The notes beneath the pieces were generated by a model. It was not told the origin of the DNA. It saw nothing but the letters and a program-made list of their open reading frames with translations, and did no database searches. Of a DNA stretch of 32,666 bases, positions 25,714 through 32,666 are shown piece by piece. This DNA comes from Candidatus Aenigmatarchaeota archaeon (lineage in GTDB: Archaea; Aenigmatarchaeota; Aenigmatarchaeia; Aenigmatarchaeales; Aenigmatarchaeaceae): the NCBI GenBank assembly GCA_021163145.1, contig JAGGXH010000001.1, positions 1-32,666 on the forward strand. The letters run 5' to 3'. A program made the translations under genes and the position numbers. Each line of letters begins with the position of its first letter. Positions within the stretch are counted from its first letter, which is position 1.

Positions 25714-26592
25714 ATGGAAAATAGTTACTTAAGACAGGTCTCACAATTTGGGCCATTATCAGCTTATGATATTTGGTTTATAGATTTTAATTATGATCCG
25801 AACGAATTAAAAAGACGAACATTTTGGAGAAGGACAAATATCTTTGATTATGAAAAGCAAATAAATGAAACATTTGATATAATAAAAAATACATATCATG
25901 AAAAATTATTATATTTTGGTATATGTGGAAGTTATAAAAACGGTACTCAAGATAAAAATTCAGATATTGATGTAATTTCGGTTGTTTCTTCATTAATACA
26001 AGAACCATTATATACTCATGCTGATGCAAAATTAATTGAAAAACAAGAACTTAAAAAATATTTAGAATATGGCGAACCACTTATAACAAATTTCTTTTTA
26101 AATTCTAAACCATTCTATGATATAGATAATATAGAAAATATGAAAAGCATAAAACCTGTAAAGAAAAAAGCAATACCATTTCTTTTAACAAAGGCTGATT
26201 TTTATATTGATTCAATAAAAATAATAAAACTTGTTGCTAAAAAATATGATAAAATGATAGAAAGCATAAATAAATTAAATTTAACAATCTCTACTAAAGG
26301 TTGTGCAAATATAAGAGATTTCTATCTTAAAGCTGCACTAGAAAGAATGCATTCTTCTTCAGTTTCTCTAGCAGAAGCATTACACATCAAAGAAAATGAA
26401 ATTGTTGTTGATCTGCAAGAACTTTATGAATATATTGCAAAAAAAGATGAATATATAGCAAAAACTATGAAGGAAATTAGAAATAGAAGAAAACAATGTT
26501 CAGCAAGGATAAAAAATATTACTATTCCAGAGTTTGAAGAATTTTTAAATAAAACAGAACTAAATAATAAAAAGTTAAAGAGTATGATTTAA
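25714..26592 (+). CDS. Nucleotidyltransferase-fold protein
   Basis: 292 residues. The NTase core sits at residues 68-88: FGICGSYKNGTQDKNSDIDVI, with the G72-S73 motif and acids D84 and D86. A third acid may be in the later strand region. The remaining C-terminal half (residues about 160-292) is helical, charged, and could be a HEPN-like or substrate domain. Substrate unknown; candidates are a nucleotide-adding enzyme acting on RNA, protein or small molecule. The stop overlaps the next gene start (TAATG), forming a two-gene unit. The N-terminal 65 residues resemble no known domain. Confidence 0.65.
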   Translation: MENSYLRQVSQFGPLSAYDIWFIDFNYDPNELKRRTFWRRTNIFDYEKQINETFDIIKNTYHEKLLYFGICGSYKNGTQDKNSDIDVISVVSSLIQEPLYTHADAKLIEKQELKKYLEYGEPLITNFFLNSKPFYDIDNIENMKSIKPVKKKAIPFLLTKADFYIDSIKIIKLVAKKYDKMIESINKLNLTISTKGCANIRDFYLKAALERMHSSSVSLAEALHIKENEIVVDLQELYEYIAKKDEYIAKTMKEIRNRRKQCSARIKNITIPEFEEFLNKTELNNKKLKSMI

Positions 26593-27380
26593 TGATAAAA
26601 ATAGGTGTACCATATTGGTATGGTGAACATCCTTTTAATAAATTTGTTAAAAAAACAATAAAGCAAAATATAGATTTTATTGAGATATCTCTTAACTATC
26701 CACATCCTGATAAAATAGGTGATATTGAAACAATAAAAAGAAAATTCAATATTGATATTTCTTTCCATTCTGCATGGGCAGATATTTCATTGTGTAATCC
26801 AATTGATAGTATCAGGAAAACATCTATTGAAATAATAAAAAACCATATCAACTTTTCTAAAAAATTCAATCCATTATATTTTGTTTTTCATCAAAGTACA
26901 AGACTACCTACAATTAAATTTGATGATATAAGAGATATTATATACAAAAATGCTATTAAAACAACAGAAAATTTATTTGAATTTGGTAATAATATTGCTT
27001 TAGAAAACATGTCATTCCCTTTATTATTCGGGAGTTCAACAGATATGTTGTTTATTCTAAATAATGAAAATGGAAATATATGCTTGGATATAGGCCATAT
27101 TGCAAAATATTGTGCAAGGACAAGAAAAAATTTTAAAGAAGAGTTTGATAAATGGATAAATATATTTAAAGAAAAAATATTGGTTGTTCATTTACATGAT
27201 TTTATTCCACCAGAAAAAGACCATGTTCCAATTGGTACAGGAAAGTTAGATATTGAATATATAATAAAAAGAATAAAGGAAACTAATTGCAAATATATAC
27301 TTCTTGAATATCATCACAATTTCAATTTTAATACATATGGTAGAGATATAACTAAAATAAGAAATATGTTAAATATTTAA
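26592..27380 (+). CDS. TIM-barrel sugar-phosphate isomerase/AP endonuclease-like protein
   Basis: 262 residues of the xylose-isomerase-like TIM-barrel superfamily. Possible metal ligands lie at the usual strand ends: FIEISLNYP, ISFHSAW, FVFHQST, ALENMSFP, CLDIGHIAKYC, VVHLHDF and ILLEYHHN. The HVPIGTGKLD segment is typical of the IolE/EndoIV-like group. Likely an epimerase or isomerase, or an endonuclease IV-type repair enzyme; substrate not decided. Linked by overlapping stop/start to the NTase gene, so both probably act in one pathway, of unknown nature. Confidence 0.7.
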   Translation: MIKIGVPYWYGEHPFNKFVKKTIKQNIDFIEISLNYPHPDKIGDIETIKRKFNIDISFHSAWADISLCNPIDSIRKTSIEIIKNHINFSKKFNPLYFVFHQSTRLPTIKFDDIRDIIYKNAIKTTENLFEFGNNIALENMSFPLLFGSSTDMLFILNNENGNICLDIGHIAKYCARTRKNFKEEFDKWINIFKEKILVVHLHDFIPPEKDHVPIGTGKLDIEYIIKRIKETNCKYILLEYHHNFNFNTYGRDITKIRNMLNI

Positions 27381-27407
27381 ATCTATCTTTTTAATAAAAA
27401 CAAATAG

Positions 27408-27430
27408 TGGTGTGATATAAAACCACACCA
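27408..27430. terminator. Hairpin between convergent genes, possible bidirectional terminator
   Basis: TGGTGTG (27408-27414) pairs with CACACCA (27424-27430) around a 9-nt loop in the 51-nt space between the converging TIM-barrel and dnaG stops. It is the only GC-bearing stem in that space. Archaeal termination relies mainly on T-rich tracts, so a regulatory role is uncertain. Confidence 0.4.
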
Positions 27431-27431
27431 A

Positions 27432-28640
27432 TTATTCTTCTAAATCTTTCATCACTACTGTGTGCAATCCTTCAGGTCTTTTTATTCTTCCTTTAACATC
27501 TTTTCCAACTATCCACTGAACACCAGATTTATAACATATTTTTATCAAATTTTGATCTATTGTACCATCAAAGATTACAATATTTGGTTTTGATTCTTTG
27601 ATCATATTTCCCATTTCTTTTATTGGTACTTTTCCAAGTGGTTCAAAATCAGATGTTAAGAAAAATGCAGCTCTTGTTCCAATCAAATCATCTAAATATT
27701 TTTTAAATATTTCCTTTTTCTCAGGATCAATTATATACTTATTTGATTTTTTGCTGTTTATTTGTTTTATAGACCTAGAATTATATTTTCTTGTTGATCC
27801 TGCTTCTTCTCCTGTTTTATATTCAAATTTTGCTTGATCAACTGGAACTTTTTCTCTTAATGCTTTAAATATTTCTTTTATTGATAAATCTTCAACTTCT
27901 TTTCCTTTTGGTGCTCTTGCTACAAAATCTACATCAGTAACAGATAAAAGTTCTTTTAATATCAAATCTCCGCCTCTATCACCATCTAAAAATACTGTTA
28001 CTATCTTTGTTTTACATAGATCTATCATTTGCTTAGATACAGATGTACCACCATTTGCAATTACATTCTTTATACCAGCTTTTAATAGCTTGACAACATC
28101 TGCTCTTCCCTCAACAACAATTATTGAATCTGAGTCTGCTATAGAAGGTCCTGCAACAAGACCATTATATTCAGTAACCTCAGCTGCTCTAACTTCTTTC
28201 TTTAACTCATCACTTAATTGCTGTGTATCAGGCATGTCTTGCTCCATCATTTTTGCTAATAGTTCTTTTGCTCTATTAATTACATATTGTCTTTTTGTTA
28301 TTCTAACATCTTCTATTTTATCAACTTTTATTTTAGCATTACATGGTCCAACTCTTTCAATTGTTTCTGTACATGCTGCTAACAATGCTGTTTCAGATGC
28401 ATCTAATGAAGATGGAATAATAATTTCTCCATTAGATTTACCATTTTCTGTATTTATTATAACATCAATTCTTCCTACTCTTCCTGTTCTTTGAAGTTCT
28501 CTTAGATCCATGTCAGGACCAAGCAATCCTTCTGTTTGTCCAAATATAGCACCTATTACATCTGGTTTTTCAACAGTACCAGTAGCATGAAATTTAGCAA
28601 TTATTGTGTATTTTGAGCTTGATTGTGCTAATTTTCCCAT
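27432..28640 (-). CDS. dnaG: Archaeal DnaG-type primase (TOPRIM)
   Basis: 402 residues. N-terminal archaeal domain (KYTIIAKFHATGTVEKPD, IFGQTEGLLGPDMDLRELQ, RVGRIDV) and TOPRIM core with VVEGRADV (E177) and FLDGDRGGD (D219, D221 and neighbours). In archaea DnaG associates with the exosome as an RNA-binding subunit and also has primase activity. The TOPRIM acids are all present. Strong ribosome site GAGGTGA at 28646-28652, 5 nt before the ATG. A highly folded leader lies directly upstream (28659-28751), so translation may be regulated. Confidence 0.94.
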   Translation of the reverse strand: MGKLAQSSSKYTIIAKFHATGTVEKPDVIGAIFGQTEGLLGPDMDLRELQRTGRVGRIDVIINTENGKSNGEIIIPSSLDASETALLAACTETIERVGPCNAKIKVDKIEDVRITKRQYVINRAKELLAKMMEQDMPDTQQLSDELKKEVRAAEVTEYNGLVAGPSIADSDSIIVVEGRADVVKLLKAGIKNVIANGGTSVSKQMIDLCKTKIVTVFLDGDRGGDLILKELLSVTDVDFVARAPKGKEVEDLSIKEIFKALREKVPVDQAKFEYKTGEEAGSTRKYNSRSIKQINSKKSNKYIIDPEKKEIFKKYLDDLIGTRAAFFLTSDFEPLGKVPIKEMGNMIKESKPNIVIFDGTIDQNLIKICYKSGVQWIVGKDVKGRIKRPEGLHTVVMKDLEE

Positions 28641-28658
28641 TTATTTCACCTCTTTATC

Positions 28659-28751
28659 AATTACAGAAACAGAGTTCTCTTTAAATTAGCCTTCATGGCT
28701 AATTTCTAGCAAATAAATTAATAATCATGATATGAACTCTTTTCTGTAATT
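28659..28751 (-). ncRNA. Structured RNA or 5'-leader element upstream of dnaG
   Basis: An 18-bp stem with one bulged base closes a 56-nt interior: AATTACAGAAA (28659-28669) pairs with TTTCTGTAATT (28741-28751), and AGAGTTC (28671-28677) with GAACTCT (28734-28740), leaving C70 out. Inside, AAATTAGCC (28683-28691) pairs with GGCTAATTT (28697-28705) around a TTCAT loop. Both helices are perfectly complementary, which is improbable by chance even in AT-rich DNA. On the minus strand a TATATAAAA box at 28780-28788 predicts transcription beginning close to 28757, near the base of the stem. The stem ends 6 nt before the dnaG GAGGTGA site. It may be a leader controlling dnaG or a separate small RNA. 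No known riboswitch family matched. Confidence 0.55.
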
Positions 28752-28886
28752 ATTAATTTTTTAATATTGTTATTAATTATATATAAAATATTACTTTAAA
28801 TATTTAAATACTTTATGGTAGTTAAATAACATAATAATTATTATAATTAACATTTTATGTGAGACTTATTTAAAAATATTAGTAAT

Positions 28887-28977
28887 TTTAAAATCAAATT
28901 TTGGCGCTATTTGGCTATTAGACTTAAAATTTGAATGTTTTTGATTTTAGATAACTTTATATTACTTTGATAGTAAT
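28887..28977. promoter_or_regulatory. Inverted repeats upstream of the small wHTH gene, candidate operator
   Basis: Close to the ATG at 28986, ATTACT (28961-28966) and AGTAAT (28972-28977) form a 6-5-6 palindrome. Further up, TAAAATCAAA (28889-28898) pairs with TTTGATTTTA (28940-28949), and an overlapping alternative CAAATTTT (28895-28902) with AAAATTTG (28926-28933). This is a plausible binding site for the HTH protein encoded just downstream, or a folded leader. In such AT-rich DNA some palindromes arise by chance. Confidence 0.35.
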
Positions 28978-28985
28978 AGACTATT

Positions 28986-29312
28986 ATGAAAAAGAAAATA
29001 AAGCGAAATAGAACAATAAGAAGAGGAATAGATTATGTAAAACTTAGAAAAATCTGGAAAATATTGGAAATTGCAAGAGATAAAAATACATGGTTATATG
29101 TTGCGCAAATATCAAAGGTAACAAACATACATGAATCAACTATAAGATATTATTTGAACAAGTATCTAAATAGAGCAATTGAGAAAAACCCATCTATACC
29201 ACCTGGCATAAAACTAAGGCAAATACGATTAAAACCAGGAATTTTGCTAGAGAATTATATAAATGCATTGGAACATATTGAAAACAGAAAAAAATCTCTT
29301 AAAAAAACATAA
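28986..29312 (+). CDS. Small basic helix-turn-helix protein
   Basis: 108 residues, strongly basic. N-terminus MKKKIKRNRTIRRG may contact DNA phosphate. The centre is a winged HTH: helix KIWKILEIARDKNTW, HTH LYVAQISKVTNIHESTIRYYLNKYL. The last third (PPGIKLRQIRLKPGILLENYIN) is unusual and may form a wing. No ligand domain. It could be a chromatin protein or a regulator; it probably binds the palindromes in its own upstream region if autoregulated. The stop overlaps the convergent OB-fold gene by 14 nt. Confidence 0.65.
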   Translation: MKKKIKRNRTIRRGIDYVKLRKIWKILEIARDKNTWLYVAQISKVTNIHESTIRYYLNKYLNRAIEKNPSIPPGIKLRQIRLKPGILLENYINALEHIENRKKSLKKT

Positions 29313-29643
29313 TTTTATCAGCAATTATTTCCAATTCATTTTTATATTTAGAAACTTTTCCAGTTACTGATACAACATCACCTTGTTTTAATTGCTCTGC
29401 TTCAGGTATTTTAGATTTCTTAAAAACTACTACTTTAATATCACCAGAAAAATCATATAATCTAAAAAACGTATTCCCATTTTTTCTAAATATTTGGCCA
29501 ACATTTCCCCTGATTGTTACTTTTTCTCCAAAATGCTTATTTGCTTGAGAAATATCTATTTTGTTTTCAAGATAATTTGTTATAAAATAAATTGATATAA
29601 CTCCAATAATAGCAACAATAATTGAAATTTTTAATATATTCAT
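29299..29643 (-). CDS. Membrane-anchored OB-fold (tRNA_anti-like) protein
   Basis: 114 residues. Residues 1-24 form one membrane helix (ISIIVAIIGVISIYFI). The rest is an OB fold: GEKVTIRGNVGQIFRKNGNTFFRLYDFSGDIKVVVF, then GDVVSVTGKVSKYKNELEII. The OB domain probably lies outside the membrane and binds nucleic acid or another polymer. Family members are found in archaea as small exported/anchored OB proteins without known function. Convergent overlap with the small wHTH gene. Confidence 0.75.
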   Translation of the reverse strand: MNILKISIIVAIIGVISIYFITNYLENKIDISQANKHFGEKVTIRGNVGQIFRKNGNTFFRLYDFSGDIKVVVFKKSKIPEAEQLKQGDVVSVTGKVSKYKNELEIIADKIMFF

Positions 29644-29734
29644 GATTTTGCTAATAAATAATTAGAATATAATTATTAGTTACTTATATGAGTTTAAATA
29701 TGCATTTAAATGTTTTTCGATAGTATAAATTATT

Positions 29735-30760
29735 ATGAGTAAGCAAAGGCGGGACAAAATTAACATTGAAGCAGACTATGATTTTTTAAGAAAATGCTTT
29801 AATAATGAAGATTATAATTCTGTTATTCAATATACCTATGATATATATTCTGATATTGGAGAGCCGCAGCTTACTAAATGCGAGATGAGAAAAAATAGTA
29901 AGTGTGTTAGAATATGGGATAAACAGGGAAAATTGATTACAATTAATATACCAAATAATAATGACAAGAAAACAGCAGCTTATTTTGCATATATTTTAAG
30001 CAGAATTGGAGGGGTAAATAAAAATAAAATATGTATATATACAGATGATCATATTAGAGTAACTACTAAACACAAAAAAGAACATGCAAACAAATCCTGT
30101 AAAAGAACTCTTGAACAATTAGATACTTTTTTAACAGAATATCAACAACCAAATAAAACATATATGAATAGAGAAACAGATGAAGATGCAGAGTTATTAA
30201 AAATAGCAGGTCTAGAATTTCTTTCAGAAGATATTTCAATCGATACACCTAATTTACAAGATAAACAGCCTATAAGATGGCAACAACTATCACAGAATAA
30301 AAAAGAAGACATAGAATCACTGGTGTCTCTGATAGCATATTCATCAAAAAATTTATCCTTAAGACAAATATCAGAGCATATTATGCAAAAAGCAAATGTA
30401 ATTGTTTCTATACCAACTTTAAAGAAAATAATTTCTGAAAATCAAATAAAAACAATAGCATTACAATATGATTCTCAAGAATATGCTATACTATATAATC
30501 AAGAAGATGAAGATATTAAAGATGATTATCAAATTAAAGAAGAATATATAATTAAATTAAATAATTCAGATACTTTAATAGAAAAGAGAAAGATATCAAT
30601 CGATTATGAGGAAATTCCTGAAAAAGAAGAAATAATAGTAATAGAAAATAGTCAAGAATGGCCATTTGAAGATGATCGAGATTTTATTGGTAGTTATATA
30701 CTTGAGTTCAGAGTAGATAAAAAAACAGGATTATTAAAACCAATATTAAAATATTTTTAA
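29735..30760 (+). CDS. Hypothetical protein, 341 residues, with a possible HTH
   Basis: Not recognised. The N-terminal region (residues 1-60) is helical and contains an acidic patch; the middle has a possible HTH (NLSLRQISEHIMQKANVIVSIPTLKKI, about residues 208-235). The last 80 residues are very acidic (EDEDIKDDYQIKEEYII, PEKEEIIVIENSQEWPFEDD). Eight or so cysteines are too scattered for a zinc site. The N-terminal KQRRDKINIE is basic. Single gene with AT-rich promoter region upstream at 29644-29734. May be a DNA- or RNA-binding regulator, low certainty. Confidence 0.5.
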   Translation: MSKQRRDKINIEADYDFLRKCFNNEDYNSVIQYTYDIYSDIGEPQLTKCEMRKNSKCVRIWDKQGKLITINIPNNNDKKTAAYFAYILSRIGGVNKNKICIYTDDHIRVTTKHKKEHANKSCKRTLEQLDTFLTEYQQPNKTYMNRETDEDAELLKIAGLEFLSEDISIDTPNLQDKQPIRWQQLSQNKKEDIESLVSLIAYSSKNLSLRQISEHIMQKANVIVSIPTLKKIISENQIKTIALQYDSQEYAILYNQEDEDIKDDYQIKEEYIIKLNNSDTLIEKRKISIDYEEIPEKEEIIVIENSQEWPFEDDRDFIGSYILEFRVDKKTGLLKPILKYF

Positions 30761-30791
30761 GCATATAGTCAATTCTTATACTTATATCCAT

Positions 30792-31325
30792 TTAAATAAA
30801 CTTTTTAACATATAATTTCTCATAAACAGGTCCATTAGGGGTTAAATTTGATTTAAATAATATAATAGACGAGATTTCCATTTCACCAATATAAGATTGT
30901 TCTTTAATTAATGATGTTAATTTATCTTTATTTCTATTAGATTTAACTCTACCAATTGTTAAATGAGGAACATATGATTTTTCTTCTGAAAAACCGAGTT
31001 GTTTTAATCCTTCTTTTAATAAATTATACATTTCAATTATATTTTCTTTTGGTTCTATATTTAACCACACTACTCTTATATAATCAAGTGAAGGAAAGGC
31101 TCCTGCGCCATTTATATTTACTTTAAATGGTTTTAAAGAAATTTTATTCATTATTTTTTTAATTAGATCAATTTTATCATTTTCAATATCACCCAAGAAA
31201 ATTAAATTAATATGTAAGTTTTCTTTCTCAACAAGTTTTATATCAAAATTAGAAAATCTTTTTTGGATCTTTGCAATTTTTTCCTTTAAATCATCAGATA
31301 TATCTATTCCAATAAAGCATCTCAT
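30792..31325 (-). CDS. thpR: RNA 2',3'-cyclic phosphodiesterase (ThpR/LigT family)
   Basis: 177 residues, normal length for the family. The 2H fold is marked by MRCFIGIDI at the N-terminus and two catalytic H-x-T/S motifs. The second is canonical, H121-L-T (PHLTIGRV); the first reads H38-I-N-L in ENLHINLIFLG, so Thr is replaced by Asn. The enzyme opens 2',3'-cyclic phosphates on RNA, and in vitro can join 2'-5' tRNA halves. The substituted first motif could alter activity. Single gene between the 341-residue unknown and the NrdD gene. Confidence 0.88.
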   Translation of the reverse strand: MRCFIGIDISDDLKEKIAKIQKRFSNFDIKLVEKENLHINLIFLGDIENDKIDLIKKIMNKISLKPFKVNINGAGAFPSLDYIRVVWLNIEPKENIIEMYNLLKEGLKQLGFSEEKSYVPHLTIGRVKSNRNKDKLTSLIKEQSYIGEMEISSIILFKSNLTPNGPVYEKLYVKKFI

Positions 31326-31397
31326 ACTATATTTTACACAACAACAATATTTATATGTGATAAACTTCCTTTATTATTTACTTAACAAATTTTATAA

Positions 31398-31420
31398 CAC
31401 CCAGAGCCGCGATACGGGTG
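31398..31420 (+). promoter_or_regulatory. GC-rich hairpin that masks the nrdD ribosome site
   Basis: CACCC (31398-31402) pairs with GGGTG (31416-31420). GGGTG is also the probable ribosome-binding sequence, 7 nt before the ATG at 31428. The 13-nt loop AGAGCCGCGATAC is unusually GC-rich for this genome. Base-pairing of the Shine-Dalgarno would reduce nrdD translation unless the stem is opened. No known riboswitch recognised. Confidence 0.45.
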
Positions 31421-31427
31421 ATAATTT

Positions 31428-32666
31428 ATGAAAAAAAACTTAATATCTAGGTCAGAGGTAGAAACCTTCTATATTGAAGATAAATCAAATATAAATTTTT
31501 GGTTAGCTAGAACAGAAAAATATTCTCCACAAAATGTTATTAAAGCATGTTTAAGAGCAGGTGCATCTTATGATGTTGCACAAGAGATAGCAAGAGAGCT
31601 TGATAATTATGCTGATTCTAGAATAAAAATGTCTGAAATCAGACCACTTATCTATAAATTATTATTATCAAAAGATAGACAAGCTGCTAAAAAATTTAAA
31701 GCAGGTGAAATTTATGTTGATACAAGTTTGGAAACAATAGAGGTCTTTAATAGAAACAAAATTGTAAAATCATTGATAAAAGAAACTGGATTAGATGAAT
31801 CAATAGCTGAACAAATTGCATTTGAAACAGAAAAATTTATTAAAAATTCAAATTTAGATCATGTTTCTGCTCCTCTTATAAGAGAAATAGTTAATTTCAA
31901 GTTGCTAGAACATGGATTAAAAAAAGAAAGAAATCTTTATACAAGAATTGGTATGCCAGTTGCTGATTTAACAAATTTAATAAACAGAGGCTCAAAAGAA
32001 AATGCAAATTTACAATATAATCCAGAGACAATACATAAAATAATGGCAGATTCTGTAAGTAAAGAATATACAATGTTAAAAATATTGCCACATGATATAA
32101 CTGATGCACATCTAAAAGCACAAATTCATGTACATGATATGGATTATTTTTGTATTGATGGGGAAACTCCAATATGGACAGTTAATCCAGAGCCACATTT
32201 TACAACTATTGGCAATATAATTGATGAAAAAATAAATTATAATTATTCAGATGTTGTCGTAAAAAGAACTAATATGAAAATTTTTTCAGGAATTGACGAT
32301 TCTTATCCACTTAATATAACTCATATAATAAAAAGAAGACCTATAGGAAATTTTTATAAATTAGTATTCTCAAATGGTGATTGTATAAAATGTCTAGGAA
32401 TGCACAAAATGTTTACATTAAGGTTACCATATAAAAAAATACGAACAATAAAATATTTATCAACTAAGAATTTAATAGAAAATTCAAAAGGATTCCATAT
32501 AGAAAGAAGCAAGTTTGATATCCCAAAGCAAATTACTGTGACAGATGAACTTAATTTTATTTTAAATCAGGTTCTTTATGGAAGAACAATAAAAGAAAGA
32601 ATTATATTCAGAACAGAATTTAATAATAAGCTAGAAACCGCTTTAAATAAACTTAATATACCTTAT
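31428..32666 (+). CDS. nrdD: Anaerobic ribonucleoside-triphosphate reductase, interrupted by intein, partial
   Basis: 413 codons visible; the open frame continues beyond the window. ATG 31428 follows GGGTGAT. Residues about 10-92 form an ATP-cone domain (KYSPQNVIKACLRAGASYDVAQEI), residues about 103-165 a second (EVFNRNKIVKSLIKETGLDE). The NrdD core then begins (YTRIGMPVADLTNLINRG, ENANLQYNPETIHKIMAD, AQIHVHDMDYF). At residue 242 the typical continuation is replaced by an intein. The glycyl radical site lies beyond the edge. It makes dNTPs from NTPs in anoxic conditions using NrdG radical SAM activase, which is not seen here. Confidence 0.93.
   Translation, partial: MKKNLISRSEVETFYIEDKSNINFWLARTEKYSPQNVIKACLRAGASYDVAQEIARELDNYADSRIKMSEIRPLIYKLLLSKDRQAAKKFKAGEIYVDTSLETIEVFNRNKIVKSLIKETGLDESIAEQIAFETEKFIKNSNLDHVSAPLIREIVNFKLLEHGLKKERNLYTRIGMPVADLTNLINRGSKENANLQYNPETIHKIMADSVSKEYTMLKILPHDITDAHLKAQIHVHDMDYFCIDGETPIWTVNPEPHFTTIGNIIDEKINYNYSDVVVKRTNMKIFSGIDDSYPLNITHIIKRRPIGNFYKLVFSNGDCIKCLGMHKMFTLRLPYKKIRTIKYLSTKNLIENSKGFHIERSKFDIPKQITVTDELNFILNQVLYGRTIKERIIFRTEFNNKLETALNKLNIPY
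32151..32666 (+). mobile_element. Intein in NrdD, N-terminal part only
   Basis: After HVHDMDYF the sequence switches to CIDGETPIWTV, with Cys242 as the first intein residue and an A block. A B-block-like segment (NFYKLVFSNGDCIKCLGMHKM) follows about 90 residues later, with a His in the expected place. At least 172 intein residues are visible without stop, and no LAGLIDADG motif is yet seen, so it may be a mini-intein or have its endonuclease further on. The C-terminal splice junction is outside the window. Confidence 0.85.

Noticed and set aside
28090-28494. Open frame of 134 residues antisense to dnaG
   Set aside because: Overlaps the conserved primase coding sequence on the other strand and has no ribosome site or recognisable domain.
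28659-28677. ACAGAAA, reminiscent of the RNase P RNA conserved region
   Set aside because: The partner conserved region (GGAAAGUCC-type) and the usual length and helices are absent; the word is part of a simple 18-bp stem.
1-32666. tRNA genes or CRISPR array
   Set aside because: No T-loop-type GGTTCGAATCC segment with cloverleaf and no regularly spaced identical repeats were seen in the spacers.

Overview
The window is archaeal chromosome and very AT-rich. The archaeal assignment rests on an Orc1/Cdc6 initiator beside origin-type boxes, archaeal DnaG (TOPRIM) primase, family B DNA polymerase, a PolD small-subunit (DP1) relative, archaeosine tRNA-guanine transglycosylase, diphthamide synthase Dph6, archaeal NAC, a secF-secD pair and a geranylgeranyl-reductase-type lipid enzyme. 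Genes are short and tightly packed, with ATGA/GTGA/TAATG overlaps. Promoters look like CTTTAAATA boxes about 26-28 nt before the ATG (probably leaderless), while operon-internal genes use GGTG-type ribosome sites. Compact, partly eroded proteins and the composition fit a DPANN-type archaeon (Woesearchaeota/Pacearchaeota-like), but that is inference. No rRNA, tRNA or CRISPR array was seen.

Layout. 1-606: the 3'-truncated tnpA of an IS200/IS605 element with its hairpin-bearing end. 607-4096 (minus): an envelope/lipid operon (GGR-type oxidoreductase, SGNH hydrolase, Nudix hydrolase, flippase). 4170-8982: wHTH protein, secF-secD, NAC (minus), TctA-family membrane protein and a small unknown. 8984-16102: a replication island on the minus strand, made of XRE regulator, origin, orc1/cdc6, a shrunken DP1-like protein and intein-containing PolB. 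16195-21014: CBS/zinc protein, DUF167, unknowns, archaeosine TGT, HemK2-type methyltransferase, nucleoside-kinase-like P-loop protein, zinc protein. 21137-23597 (plus): a three-gene overlapping operon of RaSEA-ArcS fusion, Dph6 and class I glutamine amidotransferase. 23587-25516 (minus): a 59-residue protein, then M29 and M24 peptidases. 25714-27380 (plus): nucleotidyltransferase and TIM-barrel isomerase-like pair. 27432-28751 (minus): dnaG behind a strongly folded 5' leader. 28986-32666: small wHTH, membrane-anchored OB protein, unknown 341-residue protein, ThpR, and the start of an anaerobic ribonucleotide reductase interrupted by an intein that runs off the window.

Most interesting points: (1) a DP1-like subunit that has lost all its phosphoesterase metal ligands sits in tandem with a PolB carrying a C-terminal zinc ribbon and PCNA-type peptide and an altered motif B. 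This resembles the eukaryotic arrangement of catalytic B-family subunit plus inactive B-subunit. (2) The two last steps of archaeosine formation appear fused in one polypeptide, co-operonic with Dph6 and a glutaminase-type amidotransferase. (3) An 18-bp-stem structured leader precedes dnaG. (4) A clear oriC has six palindromic boxes and two 13-bp repeats.
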